Source: Symbiodinium microadriaticum (lineage: Eukaryota; Sar; Dinophyceae; Suessiales; Symbiodiniaceae). Taken from it: 64,000 nt of DNA. The DNA lies in the NCBI GenBank assembly GCA_001939145.1, contig LSRX01000055.1:873585-937584 (forward strand), read 5' to 3'. This document shows positions 51,401-58,494 of the stretch, piece by piece (the first letter of the stretch is position 1; each line of letters starts with the position of its first letter). The translations under genes were made by a program, and so were the position numbers. The notes beneath the pieces are model-generated. The model was not told the DNA's origin and made no database searches. It was given only the letters and a program-made list of their open reading frames with translations.

Positions 51401-54400
51401 TCAGGGTCCTTAAGGAAATGCAGGATCTATATCGTCAACCGAATTATCGCCCCACACCGAGAGAAGGCTATGATTCTACATACTTCTGGGGGTCCAGGTA
51501 TACCCTAACACTACGACCCGAAAGCCCTAAAACGACCTAAAACCCGCGGGGCTTGGAGGAGGTCGGGTTTCGGGCTTAGGGCTCGGGCTTTGGAGCCATT
51601 TAGAGCTTCCTGGAACCTCGACTACCTTGAAGCATGGGTGATCAAGGTAACAACAGCAATAATAGAACGAAGAAGGGCTCCGATGTCTAAGGTAGATTCC
51701 TTGCTTAGAGGGAAATTATTATGCCCTAAACCCTAAACTTGCCCTAAACCGTCCCCGGGAAGAATAAGTAGTTGGCCAGAGTGGCCGAGCTTCAATATCT
51801 CGGACGCAGAACAGAACACCGGCCTCCTAATTCAATGTAGAATGACGTCAGACTAAACAGGATATATAGGGCTTTGGTTGCATATGGTGATATAAACAAA
51901 TTGGAAACCTAAGGAAGGCTCTTGTTAATAATTGCAGACTCCTCGACCTAAAACCCACGGTGTCTCTGGTTGACTGTGCGGCATTCTGGGGGATATCTCT
52001 GAGAGTTTAAGGTGTAGGGCTCAGGGCCGACAAGGGCTTATGATGCAGGCTACAACCAGATTACAATACAAACGTGTTCTAAGCACCCAGCTTCGTCGTT
52101 GCCACTTGATATGGTTACCTTCGGACGGCAGCTCTGGACCCCTAAACCCTAAACCCTAAAAAACCCTAAACCCCAAAAACCCCAAAAAAAACAAAAACCC
52201 TAAAAACCCCAAAAACCCCAAAAAAAACAAAAACCCTAAAAACCCTAGAAACCCTAGAAACCCTAAACAGATTTTGAGCCAAGCTTTGGATGTCCTTCTG
52301 TCTTCACACGGGTTACAGGCGCTAAGTGCGACCTCGAAACCCTCCGCCCGGGGCCCATCATCAAGTATATAATTACTGGAGCACACCACGTGCGACTCAG
52401 AGGTCATCCTATATCTTGCTGAGATTGCGCCTACTTGGGTTGGGATGGGGCTGCAACCTCCGTAAACCAAATACTATCCCACAAGGCTCTGCTGCAACCT
52501 CATGCACGGTGGGTCAAAGATACCATCGGACTCCACACCTGTGGGGAATCTTTCACCACAAAGAGAGGACGCCAGGAATCCCTAAGAACCCAAAAGGAAT
52601 CCCACAGAACCCACTGCCCAAAGTTGAAGCCTCCCATTTCTCAGACCTTAAGCCCAAAGGCGAAATACGGCTAGATCCCGAACCCTGAAGGATCCCAGAT
52701 CTTCCAAACTCCCTCGATGAAGGAATCGTCCGTTTTCATATACCTTACCTTTAGTCTCCATCGTGGTTCGTCATGTTTTGGTTAACCAATTTTATGGTTA
52801 GGATCCCATAACCCAAAATTTTGCTTACCAAAAAGAGGAACTACAATGGAGACTGCAGGTAATCCTTCCCCCTGACATTAAACGAGGGGGGCCTCCACCC
52901 CCGATAACAAGGCATGCACGCGACTCGCCGCCCCGAAAGGTCGTGCAACTTATTAAGTTGAGGAACGCATGTGACTGGCACTGTGGTTTCGACACCATAA
53001 GGCTTGAAGCAAACTGTTTGATGGAACATGCATGTGGTGATAGCTTGCATGCGGGGGGCACGAAAGGCCAAGAACTTAATCCAAACCCCACACCACCCCT
53101 CCACCCCCGACCCCAAGCTGGAAAACTCCGACAATACCGAGAACAACTTTAACAAACACAACAAAAGCTCCAGTCATTAGGTTTTGGCCATGGATGCTCT
53201 GCCCTTCCCAAATCGCAATAGACCATGGACGTCATGAGGTTTTGGCCATGGATGCTTTGCCCCCAAGACACAGCACGACAAAGGCGAATGCGAACAACAG
53301 CCGCAACCCCCCTTGACGACCTCGCGCCTGTTTGCGCGCAAAACTCCTGTAACTACTACTTTCTGCCTTTTCGACAACATCGTAAACCACAAAAACCTGT
53401 ACATTGCCGCATTTGCAGGACCCATCTCATCTCCATCGCAACCAATGCCGGTGAATTTGGCTCCCTCCCGACGCTGGACATCCGACCCTCCCACCGGGCG
53501 AAGGGTGCATTCACTTTTCGCGGCGGCGAGCGGGGTACATCGGAATAACAACTCGAAATTTGTTGTCAGTATTAGGGTGCATTTCGATCTCTGCTGTCAC
53601 ATCGGGGAGGATCCTGTTCCTGCTCTGGCTCTTGCTGCAGCTCCTGCTCATGCTCCTGTTTCTGTCGGTGCTGTCGCTCGCTCCTGCTAAGGCTCTTGCT
53701 CTTGCTCTTGCTCTCGCTCCTGCTCTTGCTCTTGATCCTGCTGTTCCTGCTCTTGCTCTTGAATCGCCCTAATTCGGGTTTATGGGGTGGGGATGATGTC
53801 AAGACTATTTCCCGGAAAGTGCTTCACTATTAGGGGCGTGTTTAGTAAATGGGGGGAAGTGGCTAAATCATAGTAGGATCTATAACCTGACTTTAAGTAT
53901 ACTCCATAGAAAATCTGGGATCACTGGGATTCAGTGTCTGTCAGACCAAGATAGGGGCGTTCACGGATAGAACAGGTTGCAATGAAATAAACTAAGGTTG
54001 CAATTTCGTTCAAAGTGTTGTACTGTGAGGAAACCACCCGCAAATTGTTGTACACGAAGTACATATTCCGATCGGGGCCGGATGTTACAAGACGTGGGGT
54101 TAGTGCTAATCGAGACAACGAGGGCATGTATGTATGTATGTATGTATGTATGTATGTATGTATATACATATAAATGTGTGTGTATATACATATATATATA
54201 TATGGCTAAGTGCTGAATGTTTCGGGATTACTCCGGAGTTTGGTTAGGTGTTGGATGTTGTCTAAACTAGGAGCCGATGCAAGACTCTCGCCCAAGAGAT
54301 CGAACAAGGCCCCCACCGCCGTGGATTTCTTCGTGGAGTACATTGTACCTGCCAGACGTTTTAGGTTTCAGATCCTCCATCCTGCTAAAGACCCGAGCCT

Positions 54401-57239
54401 AACTAGCATACTTCAAAGATTCTAATCAATTACGGCGGTCGTGAATCCAAATGCCTGGTTCATAGGTATCTGGGACCCTTAAACTAGAAGGTCCTTAACA
54501 CATTTGGAAAGTCCTCACAAAGCGCTTCAATGTTACACCACCTAGAAAAACACTTGTACAAAACTTGATAGAAGCCCTTGATCATTACATAAGGTGGAAG
54601 CCAGGCTGGCATGTTTAGGGTCGAGGTCGGGGAAGTTGGCAGGGTTATCCCCGTGTTTCTTCCACAGTCCCGTGTCTAATCATTGGGGCCCCTATGCCCT
54701 AAACCCTAAACCCAAAGTCCTAAAGCACAACTATAATCCGTAACCGCATATAGCAGTGCTCTTCCGAAACGCTCTCCCGCAGGTCCTGATGAACTCATCC
54801 TCACTCCATTGCCCACCTGTCCTGCCGATGATAAAAACATCCGAAAGCAGGGTTTCGATTTGAGCTAGGGTTTATCAGGTGTTCCGTGGTGTTTCGCTGG
54901 TGTTTCTATCTGCGTTCTTTAGAAAGGAATCATGCGACTTGTGTTACACATGCTTCACAATGTCCGTAGCCGGTTATTGTAGAGGTCTGACCAATTGGAA
55001 GTAGCATTGCCTCGTCCGAATATCGTTAAGCCCTAAACCCTAAACCCTAAAGTTAGACTGTCAAGATCACAAGCTGTGCAATCCTGTCCGACTTATTTAT
55101 TCTGGCCCCACATACAGGTAGCTGTCTCGCTATTTAAGTTCACAAAACAGTATGAACAGCGCCCTTATGATTCAAGGGGGCCCCAAAATGGGACCCTGAT
55201 TTAGAGAACTACCCATTCCCCTAAAGTCCTACCCTAAATCCTGAACCCGGAAACCTGACCCATATCCCCGAAAGCCCAAGGCTCTGATAAAAGAGTGGAC
55301 CCCCAAGCCTTCACTCTTGTGATGGGGCAGGAAGCGCTGGTAATTAGGTGTGAGGGGCCAACGAACCGCGGCTTTGCAGTAGCCCAAACCCTAAACCCCC
55401 TAACCCCCAAACCCAAAACCCCTAAACCCCTAAACCCCTAACCCCCAAACCCAAAACCCCCCTAAACCCTGAACCCCTTAACTTAAACCCCAAACCCCCA
55501 AACCCGTAAACCCCTAAACTTAAACCCCAAACCCCTAAACCCGTAAACCCCTAAACCATCAACCATACACCAACACCCGGGGATCTAAGGACTGAAGCCT
55601 ATTGGTTGGCAGGAGTTCCTNCCCCCAAACCCGTAAACCCGTAAACCCCAAACCCCTGAACCCCTTAACTTAAACCCCAAACCCCCAAACCCGTAAACCC
55701 CTAAACTTAAACCCCAAACCCCTAAACCCGTAAACCCCTAAACCATCAACCATACACCAACACCCGGGGATCTAAGGACTGAAGCCTATTGGTTGGCAGG
55801 AGTTCCTCTAAGGACCAGGGTTTAGGGCTTTAGGGTTTAGGGGTTTTAGGGTTTAGGGCTTTCGGGGCTTTGAGGGTTTAGGGGTTTAGGGTTTAGGGTT
55901 TTTGAGTTTAGGGGTTCAGGGCTTTACGGTTTAGGCTTCTAGGGTTTAGGAGTTTCGGGTTTAGGGTTTTAGGGTTTAGGGGTTTAGGGGTTTCGGGTTT
56001 AAGGGTTTAGGGGTTTAGAGCTTCAGGGTCTTAGTGTTCTGAGTTTTCGGGTTTAGGGTTTAGGGTTTGGGATTGGGGTTCTAACAAGGCTTACATCAAG
56101 GTTCACCCATAAGGGCCTCGGGTTAGGGGTTTTAGGTTTTCAGGTTTGGGATGACGGGCCTGAGACATTACAATCAGGTTCTGAAAGCTATTTACTGTAG
56201 CGATAACAACAATAATAATGATAACAATCATACTATGAATGTTGAAAGTAATTCATTCTAAATAGCAATAATGATAGTCTGACAATAAGAAGAAACGTCA
56301 TCAGAATAACGATAATACTACAACAAAGACAACTGGTGTCTTCAGGACTTGGGCGTGGGGTGTCGGGGGAGGTTGATGGGTCGGAGCAGGCTCTGCCACA
56401 CTGCAGCTAGCTTATAAACCCTCAACCCTAAGCCCGACGGGGTTTAGAAGGGTTTGGGAAATGAGGCTTTCGAGCTTTGGGGTTGGGTTTGGGGTTTAGG
56501 GTTTAGGGTTTAGGGTTTCAGCATGTATAGAGGGCATCTGCAGCAAGACCCGCTGCAGATGCAGTAAATCAAGCAAGCCGAAAAAAGCCGCTAGAAGTAG
56601 GTGCTACCCCAACAGCGACAGCACCGCTGGGCGCGAATCTGAAAACTTACTGAGAACTTTGCTTCTTTCAGTGAAACGCTGACATGTACAATCATAGGAT
56701 CTAGGCCTGCTGCCTGGACATTGACGGTTGGAAGACCAGAAGTAAATCAACTGTGGGGTTTAGCATGCAACTGCAAGCAGGGCATGTATAGCCCGCAATG
56801 TAAAGCCACCCTAAAGCCTAAACTCTCTGAGGCTCTCAGTGCCCTGACAAGCCCTCAGCCCCTTGGACCCTTGTACAGATCCTTGTCGAACCCCCTCTCA
56901 GGAATAAAAAAAGGAAACCTTGCAGGTTCGTTTAAGGGTTCCTTTCAAGGCTCCTATAAAGCCACCCCTTAGTCCATGAAAGGGGGGTGCTAAGTCCCTC
57001 GTTCCTCTGAGTATTGTGAAGGACCCTAAACCCCAAAACCCCTAAACCCCTAAAACCCTAAACCCTAAACCCCTAAACTTATAAGCCCTAAACCCCTTAA
57101 ACCCTAAACCCTAAACCCCAAACCCCTAAACCCCTAAGCCCTAAACCCCCTAAAACCCTAAACCCTAAACCCTAAACCCCAAGCCCTGGCTGAAGTCGAG
57201 CAGGCCAAAGATGCCAGGGATCCATGTCACTCGAGCAGT
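33568..57239 (-). CDS. unrecognised multi-exon gene upstream of SMC4
   Basis: At least 21 minus-strand exon islands (the clearest are listed separately) run from about 57,239 to a TGA at 33,568-33,570. Each has an AG acceptor, usually after a pyrimidine-rich stretch, a GT, GC or GA donor, a stop-free non-repetitive peptide, and often CCCTAAA left and TTTAGGG right. Some junctions keep phase (33,915 to 33,568); others do not, so exons are missing or edges wrong, and the span could hold more than one gene. The joined peptide is soluble-looking, with clusters of Arg/Leu/Glu. I do not recognise a family. Same orientation as SMC4. Confidence 0.55.
33915..33986 (-). CDS. unknown gene exon: VEKSHLSRKFEALTSRDLVA
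   Basis: 24 codons in phase 0 between acceptor CCAACCTCAG and donor TTG|GTAGGG, with CCCTAAA-like sequence left and TTTAGG right. Confidence 0.65.
34248..34292. repeat. (GA)n microsatellite
   Basis: GGAGAG units shading into GAGAGA. Confidence 0.9.
34529..34575. mobile_element. family A half element
   Basis: CCCAGAGAGCCCAATACCC preceded by TA, but the opposite arm is missing. A truncated copy. Confidence 0.6.
35501..35604. mobile_element. palindromic element, family E (copy 3)
   Basis: 104 bp, TGGGTAGTTCTCTAAATTAG to TTTTAGAAAACTACCCA, centre GCACGGCAGCC. GG flanks both ends. Confidence 0.75.
35761..35841. mobile_element. single-copy perfect-arm palindrome, family L
   Basis: ATTGAAGTTACCAGAATAGG and its inverse CCTATTGTGGTAACTTCAAT enclose ATCTATCGTAAATACGATGG. 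About 81 bp, and no second copy seen. Confidence 0.7.
35945..35985 (-). CDS. unknown gene exon: TASRAEVDLARRD
   Basis: Two bases plus 13 codons between acceptor CACCTCCAG and GC donor GAT|GCGCAC. CCCTAAA left, TTTAGGG right. Confidence 0.6.
36604..36654 (-). CDS. unknown gene exon: GRSPDEQLLPEQIWRSE
   Basis: 17 codons after acceptor CTGAATAAG, ending at GC donor GAG|GCTCGA. The plus strand is also open, but polarity and neighbours favour minus. Confidence 0.5.
36662..36925 (+). repeat. dispersed short repeat AGGAGGACCTGAGGTCG
   Basis: A conserved AGGAGGACC(T/C)GAGGTCG core occurs about five times at spacings of 50-80 bp, separated by TTTAGGG/GTTTCGGGG degenerate sequence. Function unknown. 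Confidence 0.7.
37234..37300 (-). CDS. unknown gene exon: IRARDLASSEVQERIAALAL
   Basis: One base plus 22 codons of amphipathic Arg/Ala/Leu helix. Acceptor ACCACCTAGAG. Donor AGG|GTCAAA or close by. Confidence 0.6.
37510..37560. repeat. (AT)n microsatellite
   Basis: Interrupted TATATA run with GTATGTAT in the middle. Confidence 0.9.
38262..38302 (-). CDS. unknown gene exon candidate: CVEIQQPSLQSKL
   Basis: Acceptor TTTTTGTGTGCAG|GG. The end is uncertain (GA donor at 38,261 or slightly later). Confidence 0.45.
38497..38528 (-). CDS. unknown gene exon candidate: VKLKAFSEIS
   Basis: 10 codons plus two bases. Acceptor ACCCTCTGAG, donor AG|GCGAGA. TTTAGGG tract to its right. Confidence 0.45.
39134..39530. 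repeat. (TATC)n, CCTAA-like, (CT)n and (AT)n compound microsatellite
   Basis: Tetranucleotide TATC variants, then TAACCTAACCTAACCTAATC at about 39,272, then CT and AT runs. The 232-codon frame here is repeat-derived. Confidence 0.92.
39720..39995. repeat. (CATA)n / (CAAACATA)n / (CGTACATA)n array
   Basis: About 275 bp of 4- and 8-bp units with an internal higher-order pattern. All frames through it are Tyr/Ile/His or Cys/Met/Val artefacts. Confidence 0.95.
40504..40595. mobile_element. palindromic element, family I (copy 2)
   Basis: TAGAGGGACCGTTGGGGATT and CCCCATTAAGGGGTCTCTTA, with the same inner GACCCTCTCAAT and AAGAGAGCC as the 24,937 copy. Confidence 0.65.
41114..41194 (-). CDS. unknown gene exon: VVVACRQLLGPLHDRLPPAQ
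   Basis: 27 codons in phase 0, continuing YISKRVE to a GC donor GAG|GCAGCT. Acceptor GACGTCTCTCAG. One of the strongest exons of this gene. Confidence 0.7.
41879..41944 (-). CDS. unknown gene exon: CEIEAWASVVSDMDTFYVAF
   Basis: 22 codons ending ...FLE at donor GAG|GTTATT. The acceptor is TTGAAG or an earlier CAG that would add about seven codons (FSGSNLK). CCCTAAA left, TTTAGG right. Confidence 0.7.
42567..42600 (-). CDS. unknown gene exon candidate: SVSRRRYESVT
   Basis: One base plus 11 codons, acceptor CTGAAGGCAG, donor ACG|GTGGTG. Short, so weak. Confidence 0.4.
42648..42756. mobile_element. palindromic element, family C (copy 1)
   Basis: 109 bp, CCCTAAGGGTCCATGTACCC...GGGCACGTGGACCCTTAGGG, with arms of about 40 bp. 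Confidence 0.8.
43756..43890 (-). CDS. unknown gene exon: RMFVRSRALACERMLKGLPN
   Basis: 135 bp, the longest exon assigned to this gene: one base, 44 codons, two bases. Continues REALRTHTYFFKTFGSK to a GC donor. Acceptor TCTATAG. Fully non-repetitive peptide. Confidence 0.7.
43904..44042. mobile_element. palindromic element, family D (copy 3)
   Basis: GTTGATGGTATAAATCCTGC...ATGCAGGATTTATATCATCAAC with an internal TTTAGGG insert. Its left end is 13 bp from the acceptor of the neighbouring exon. Confidence 0.8.
44369..44749 (+). other. unrecognised plus-strand ORF, 126 codons
   Basis: Non-repetitive frame, MALGCALVQVYEDYTGRILH..., rich in Arg, His, Tyr and Leu, ending in GPRYYDAW. It is antisense to the unknown gene and has no visible family motif. 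It may be chance, a retroposed fragment or a small intronless gene. Confidence 0.25.
45203..45264 (-). CDS. unknown gene exon: LYKESDESLAQRLGDWFKSH
   Basis: Two bases plus 20 codons. Acceptor GGCTCCAG|GG equivalent at 45,265, donor CAT|GCTTTC. A protein-like open island (DDLLMLFSKPTRTPEP) at about 44,990-45,070 lacks a good acceptor and is not listed separately. Confidence 0.65.
45303..45476. mobile_element. family P element carrying (ACT)n(ACC)n
   Basis: Arms CTGAAACTACCAGAATCTAC and AAAAGCAGGTTCTGGCGGG enclose a triplet array at 45,390-45,450. Related to 30,789-30,898. Confidence 0.5.
45482..45711. mobile_element. family B palindromic element interrupted by a family C element
   Basis: The outer arms ACCCATAGTCTCCATTGTGG and GGAACTACAATGGAGACTAA belong to family B. 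A complete family C element splits the interior at 45,560-45,668. Compared with the intact B copy at 52,747, the B sequence resumes on the far side. Confidence 0.8.
45560..45668. mobile_element. palindromic element, family C (copy 2), nested in B
   Basis: CCCTAAGAGTCCATGTACCC...GGGTACATGGACCCTTGGGG, 109 bp. Confidence 0.8.
45787..45815. mobile_element. family B half element
   Basis: Contains GGAACTGCAATGGAGATTA, one arm only. Confidence 0.5.
45853..45908 (-). CDS. unknown gene exon: HLDVSVLCSRTREMFPAE
   Basis: 18 codons plus two bases. Acceptor GAAACCCAAG, donor AC|GTGTCG. TTTATAGGG tract to the right. Confidence 0.6.
46533..46641. mobile_element. palindromic MITE-like element, family A (copy 4)
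   Basis: 109 bp, CCCAGAGAGCCCAATACCCC to GGGCTCTCTGGG, with TT on both flanks. Confidence 0.8.
46726..46836. mobile_element. palindromic element, family C (copy 3)
   Basis: CCCTAAGGGCCCATGTGCCC...GGGCACATGAATCCTTAGGG, less than 100 bp from the family A copy. Confidence 0.75.
47217..47253 (-). CDS. unknown gene exon candidate: VNILCSKARTHS
   Basis: 12 codons plus one base. Good acceptor CATCCTTTGTGCAG, donor G|GTCTAG. Confidence 0.5.
47744..47849. mobile_element. palindromic element, family B (copy 2)
   Basis: ACCTGTAGTATCCATTGTCG...CTACAATGGAGACTGTAGGT. Preceded by a (GT)n run at 47,683-47,702. Confidence 0.75.
48080..48234. mobile_element. palindromic element, family Q
   Basis: GGGGCCTTAATCTAATA and its inverse TAATTATTAAGGCCCC bound 155 AT-rich bp. 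The GGGGCCTTAA end recurs alone at 38,683, 40,322 and 61,856. Confidence 0.6.
48281..48389. mobile_element. palindromic element, family R
   Basis: TAGGAGCCTGATTCAGAAAC...CCTAAGAATCAGGTTCCTA, 109 bp. Single copy in the window. Confidence 0.65.
48655..48691 (-). CDS. unknown gene exon: AKAAIMPESQWK
   Basis: 12 codons plus one base between acceptor AATCCCGAG and GC donor G|GCCATC. A long CCCTAAA tract lies to the left. Confidence 0.55.
48870..48998. mobile_element. palindromic element, family H (copy 3)
   Basis: AAGGTTCATGGGACTTAGTA...TTAAGCACCATGAACCTCCA with an inner TTATAAACAAGG/CTTCTAACCC palindrome. Confidence 0.65.
49096..49181 (-). CDS. unknown gene exon: FGPWPEILDHTRDDITYTDH
   Basis: One base, 28 codons (continuing CSYQLRLQ) and one base. 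Good acceptor TTTCTCGCTTCGTAG, GA donor G|GACCCT. A clearly protein-like island with CCCTAAA left and TTTAGGG right. Confidence 0.7.
49329..49414. mobile_element. palindromic element, family D (copy 4, left end lost)
   Basis: AATCCTGCATTACCCATAGT...TGCAGGATCTACATCATCAAC. Confidence 0.7.
49707..49748 (-). CDS. unknown gene exon: IKTSKAPINPRPCE
   Basis: 14 codons between acceptor CCACCGTCCCCAG and donor GAG|GTACTG, lying exactly at the CCCTAAA-to-TTTAGGG switch. Confidence 0.6.
50205..50310. repeat. CCCTAAA/CCCCTAAA tract
   Basis: A dense array of CCCCAAACCCCTAAACCCTA variants. A (CT)n run lies at 50,734-50,758. Confidence 0.9.
50919..50968 (-). CDS. unknown gene exon: ALENACRKSSGKNISH
   Basis: 16 codons plus two bases. 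Acceptor CCTCTCGTCTGAG, donor AG|GTGCCT. TTTAGGG-type sequence to the right. Confidence 0.55.
51343..51439. mobile_element. palindromic element, family D (copy 5)
   Basis: 97 bp, GTTGATGGTATAAATCCTGC to GCAGGATCTATATCGTCAAC. The most compact full copy. Confidence 0.8.
52140..52270. repeat. CCCTAAAA / CCCCAAAAA tract
   Basis: AAACCCTAAAAACCCCAAAA variants. The Gly/Leu/Phe-rich antisense frame is an artefact. Confidence 0.9.
52747..52860. mobile_element. palindromic element, family B (copy 3)
   Basis: ACCTTTAGTCTCCATCGTGG...GAACTACAATGGAGACTGCA. Uninterrupted reference for the nested copy at 45,482. Confidence 0.8.
53180..53265 (+). repeat. short direct repeat GGTTTTGGCCATGGATGCT
   Basis: Two copies about 60 bp apart (near 53,180 and 53,239), each followed by a TGCCC string. 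The overlapping open frames at 52,840-53,690 on both strands show no recognisable product. Confidence 0.75.
53615..53765. repeat. hexanucleotide (GCTCTT/GCTCCT)n array
   Basis: Degenerate hexamer tandem array. Frames give Leu/Ala or Ser/Lys repeats only. Confidence 0.9.
54127..54205. repeat. (TATG)n(AT)n microsatellite
   Basis: TATGTATG run passing into TATATA. Confidence 0.95.
54773..54821 (-). CDS. unknown gene exon candidate: TGGQWSEDEFIRTCGR
   Basis: One base plus 16 codons. Acceptor ATCGGCAG, GC donor AGA|GCGTTT. The plus strand is also open (PDELILTPLPTCPADD), but minus fits its neighbours. CCCTAAA left, TTTAGG right. Confidence 0.5.
55149..55215. mobile_element. family E half element
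   Basis: The right arm GATTTAGAGAACTACCCA is intact, and the left arm is degraded beyond recognition. Confidence 0.5.
55385..55806. repeat. CCCTAAA tract with block duplicated across a single N
   Basis: The 55,467-55,620 segment recurs at about 55,655-55,806 after the N at 55,621, including the whole exon-like ELLPTNRLQSLDPR stretch. Probably an assembly duplication and not a biological one. Confidence 0.9.
55764..55805 (-). CDS. unknown gene exon: ELLPTNRLQSLDPR
   Basis: 14 codons between acceptor GGTCCTTAGAG and donor CGG|GTGTTG, at the CCCTAAA/TTTAGGG switch. A copy lacking its acceptor side lies at 55,578-55,620 because of the duplicated contig end. Confidence 0.6.
55806..56080. repeat. 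TTTAGGG-type tract
   Basis: Dense GGGTTTAGGGTTTTAGGGGT variants. Opposite polarity to the tract just left. Confidence 0.9.
57025..57190. repeat. CCCTAAA/CCCCTAAA tract
   Basis: Array of CCCTAAACCCCTAAAACCCT variants ending at the next exon. Confidence 0.9.
57185..57239 (-). CDS. unknown gene exon: TARVTWIPGIFGLLDFSQ
   Basis: 18 codons plus one base, acceptor GAGACCCAG, GC donor G|GCTTGG. The rightmost exon I assign to this gene. No start codon found, so more 5' exons may exist. Confidence 0.55.
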
Positions 57240-57276
57240 CTGGGTCTCAAGGGTTGCGGGGGGGGGGGGTGCTTGG

Positions 57277-57410
57277 AATGGGTCGTAAGTAGACTTATAG
57301 GGTTTAGGGTTTTGGGGTTATAAGCACCCTAAAAGGGATCCTGATTGGGGTTATCATACTTATAAGTCGCTGAAAACCACTCCTTACTAAGTCCCCCCGA
57401 CCCTCCAAGT
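57277..57410. mobile_element. palindromic element, family H (copy 4)
   Basis: GTAGACTTATAGGGTTTAGG...CATACTTATAAGTC with ACTAAGTCCCCCCGACCCTCCA at the right end. Confidence 0.5.
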
Positions 57411-57428
57411 GGGACTTCCAAGAACTTA

Positions 57429-57534
57429 CCCAGAGAACCCAGTGCCCCTTAATTAAGGAATATACCTGAAATTACAAGGGCCTTATTATAATTTAAGGTA
57501 TATTCCTTAATTAAGGGGTATTGGGTTCTCTGGG
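57429..57534. mobile_element. palindromic MITE-like element, family A (copy 5)
   Basis: 106 bp, CCCAGAGAACCCAGTGCCCC to GGGTTCTCTGGG, flanked by TA on both sides (57,427-57,428 and 57,535-57,536). Confidence 0.85.
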
Positions 57535-57906
57535 TACCTGGACCCTCAGAAAATCACAACTTTCGGGCTTCCTGACGGCGATCTCATGTTTCGGCACCCT
57601 GAGAGGCGTAGGGTTAGGGTTTCCATCAAGGGGTTTCGGTTAGCTTTCAGCCTCACCCTAAACCCTAAATCCCTAAACCCTAAACGTCGGATTGGGCGTG
57701 TCGGTTTTGGAGTTGGGGATTTAGGTTCGGTCGTGGGGTAGGGTTCTGTAGTATCCTACAAAAAACTCGAATTCTCGAGACCTTATCCCTAAACCCTAGA
57801 CCCAAACCCTAAACCCTAAGCCCAAAAGATGCTAACCCAGAGCTCCCTGCTCTTTTCTGCAGCTTGAAACACATAACTTCCATGGCAGAGGCGCCCGAAT
57901 TCACTT

Positions 57907-58013
57907 CCCAGAGACTCCCAAACCTCTGAATGGCTTGGGGTTTTGGGGTTTCTAGGCTTAAAGATGTTGAGTGAAGGTATCAACCCTAATTCAGGGGTTT
58001 GGGAGTCTCTGTG
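57907..58013. mobile_element. family A-like subfamily element
   Basis: CCCAGAGACTCCCAAACC and the inverse GGTTTGGGAGTCTCTGTG bound 107 bp, with TT on both flanks. Same terminal CCCAGAGA as family A but a different inner arm. Confidence 0.7.
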
Positions 58014-58340
58014 TTTGCTACGGGATATGAAGGAGAACTACAAGATGACTAATTATCCAGGCCCTTGCTAGGACCTGTCCTGGATGTGTTGTCGACAAGA
58101 AGTCTTCTTCGAAGAGGTGTCGTTTAAAAACAAGTCAATTCGTGGCATCGGCACTTTGGACCCGGAAGTTTGGTGAATTCGAACATCAAAGAGTCAAAGC
58201 TCATCAGTTTGGGATAGTTTGGGTGTAGGGGGTTGAATCTACAGGGAGTTGGTTTCTAGGATGACAAGGTACTGTCCTTTCGAGTCTCGATTTTCCGATG
58301 CTCACGGACCTGCCAAAAAAAGGGGATCAAGTCTACTTAC

Positions 58341-58494
58341 TGCAGGTGTCAAGACCTTCGCTTGCAGGCTCGAAAGGATCCTCGCCGATCCTGTGGGCCA
58401 TGTCATCAGGAGAATAACAATGCCCACGATCTGGTGCTTGCTTTTGCACCATCGGCCGCAGGAACGGAGAACATTGAAATAGAACCACCGCCAC
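58341..58494 (-). CDS. membrane-protein gene exon (58.3 kb)
   Basis: 154 bp between acceptor CACAAGTCCAG and a consensus donor GCA|GTAAGT. Two frames are open. One gives WRWFYFNVLRSCGRWCKSKH followed by hydrophobic IVGIVILLMTW; the other is Asp/Pro-rich (DRGHCYSPDDMAHR). The hydrophobic frame suits the upstream exons. Confidence 0.5.
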
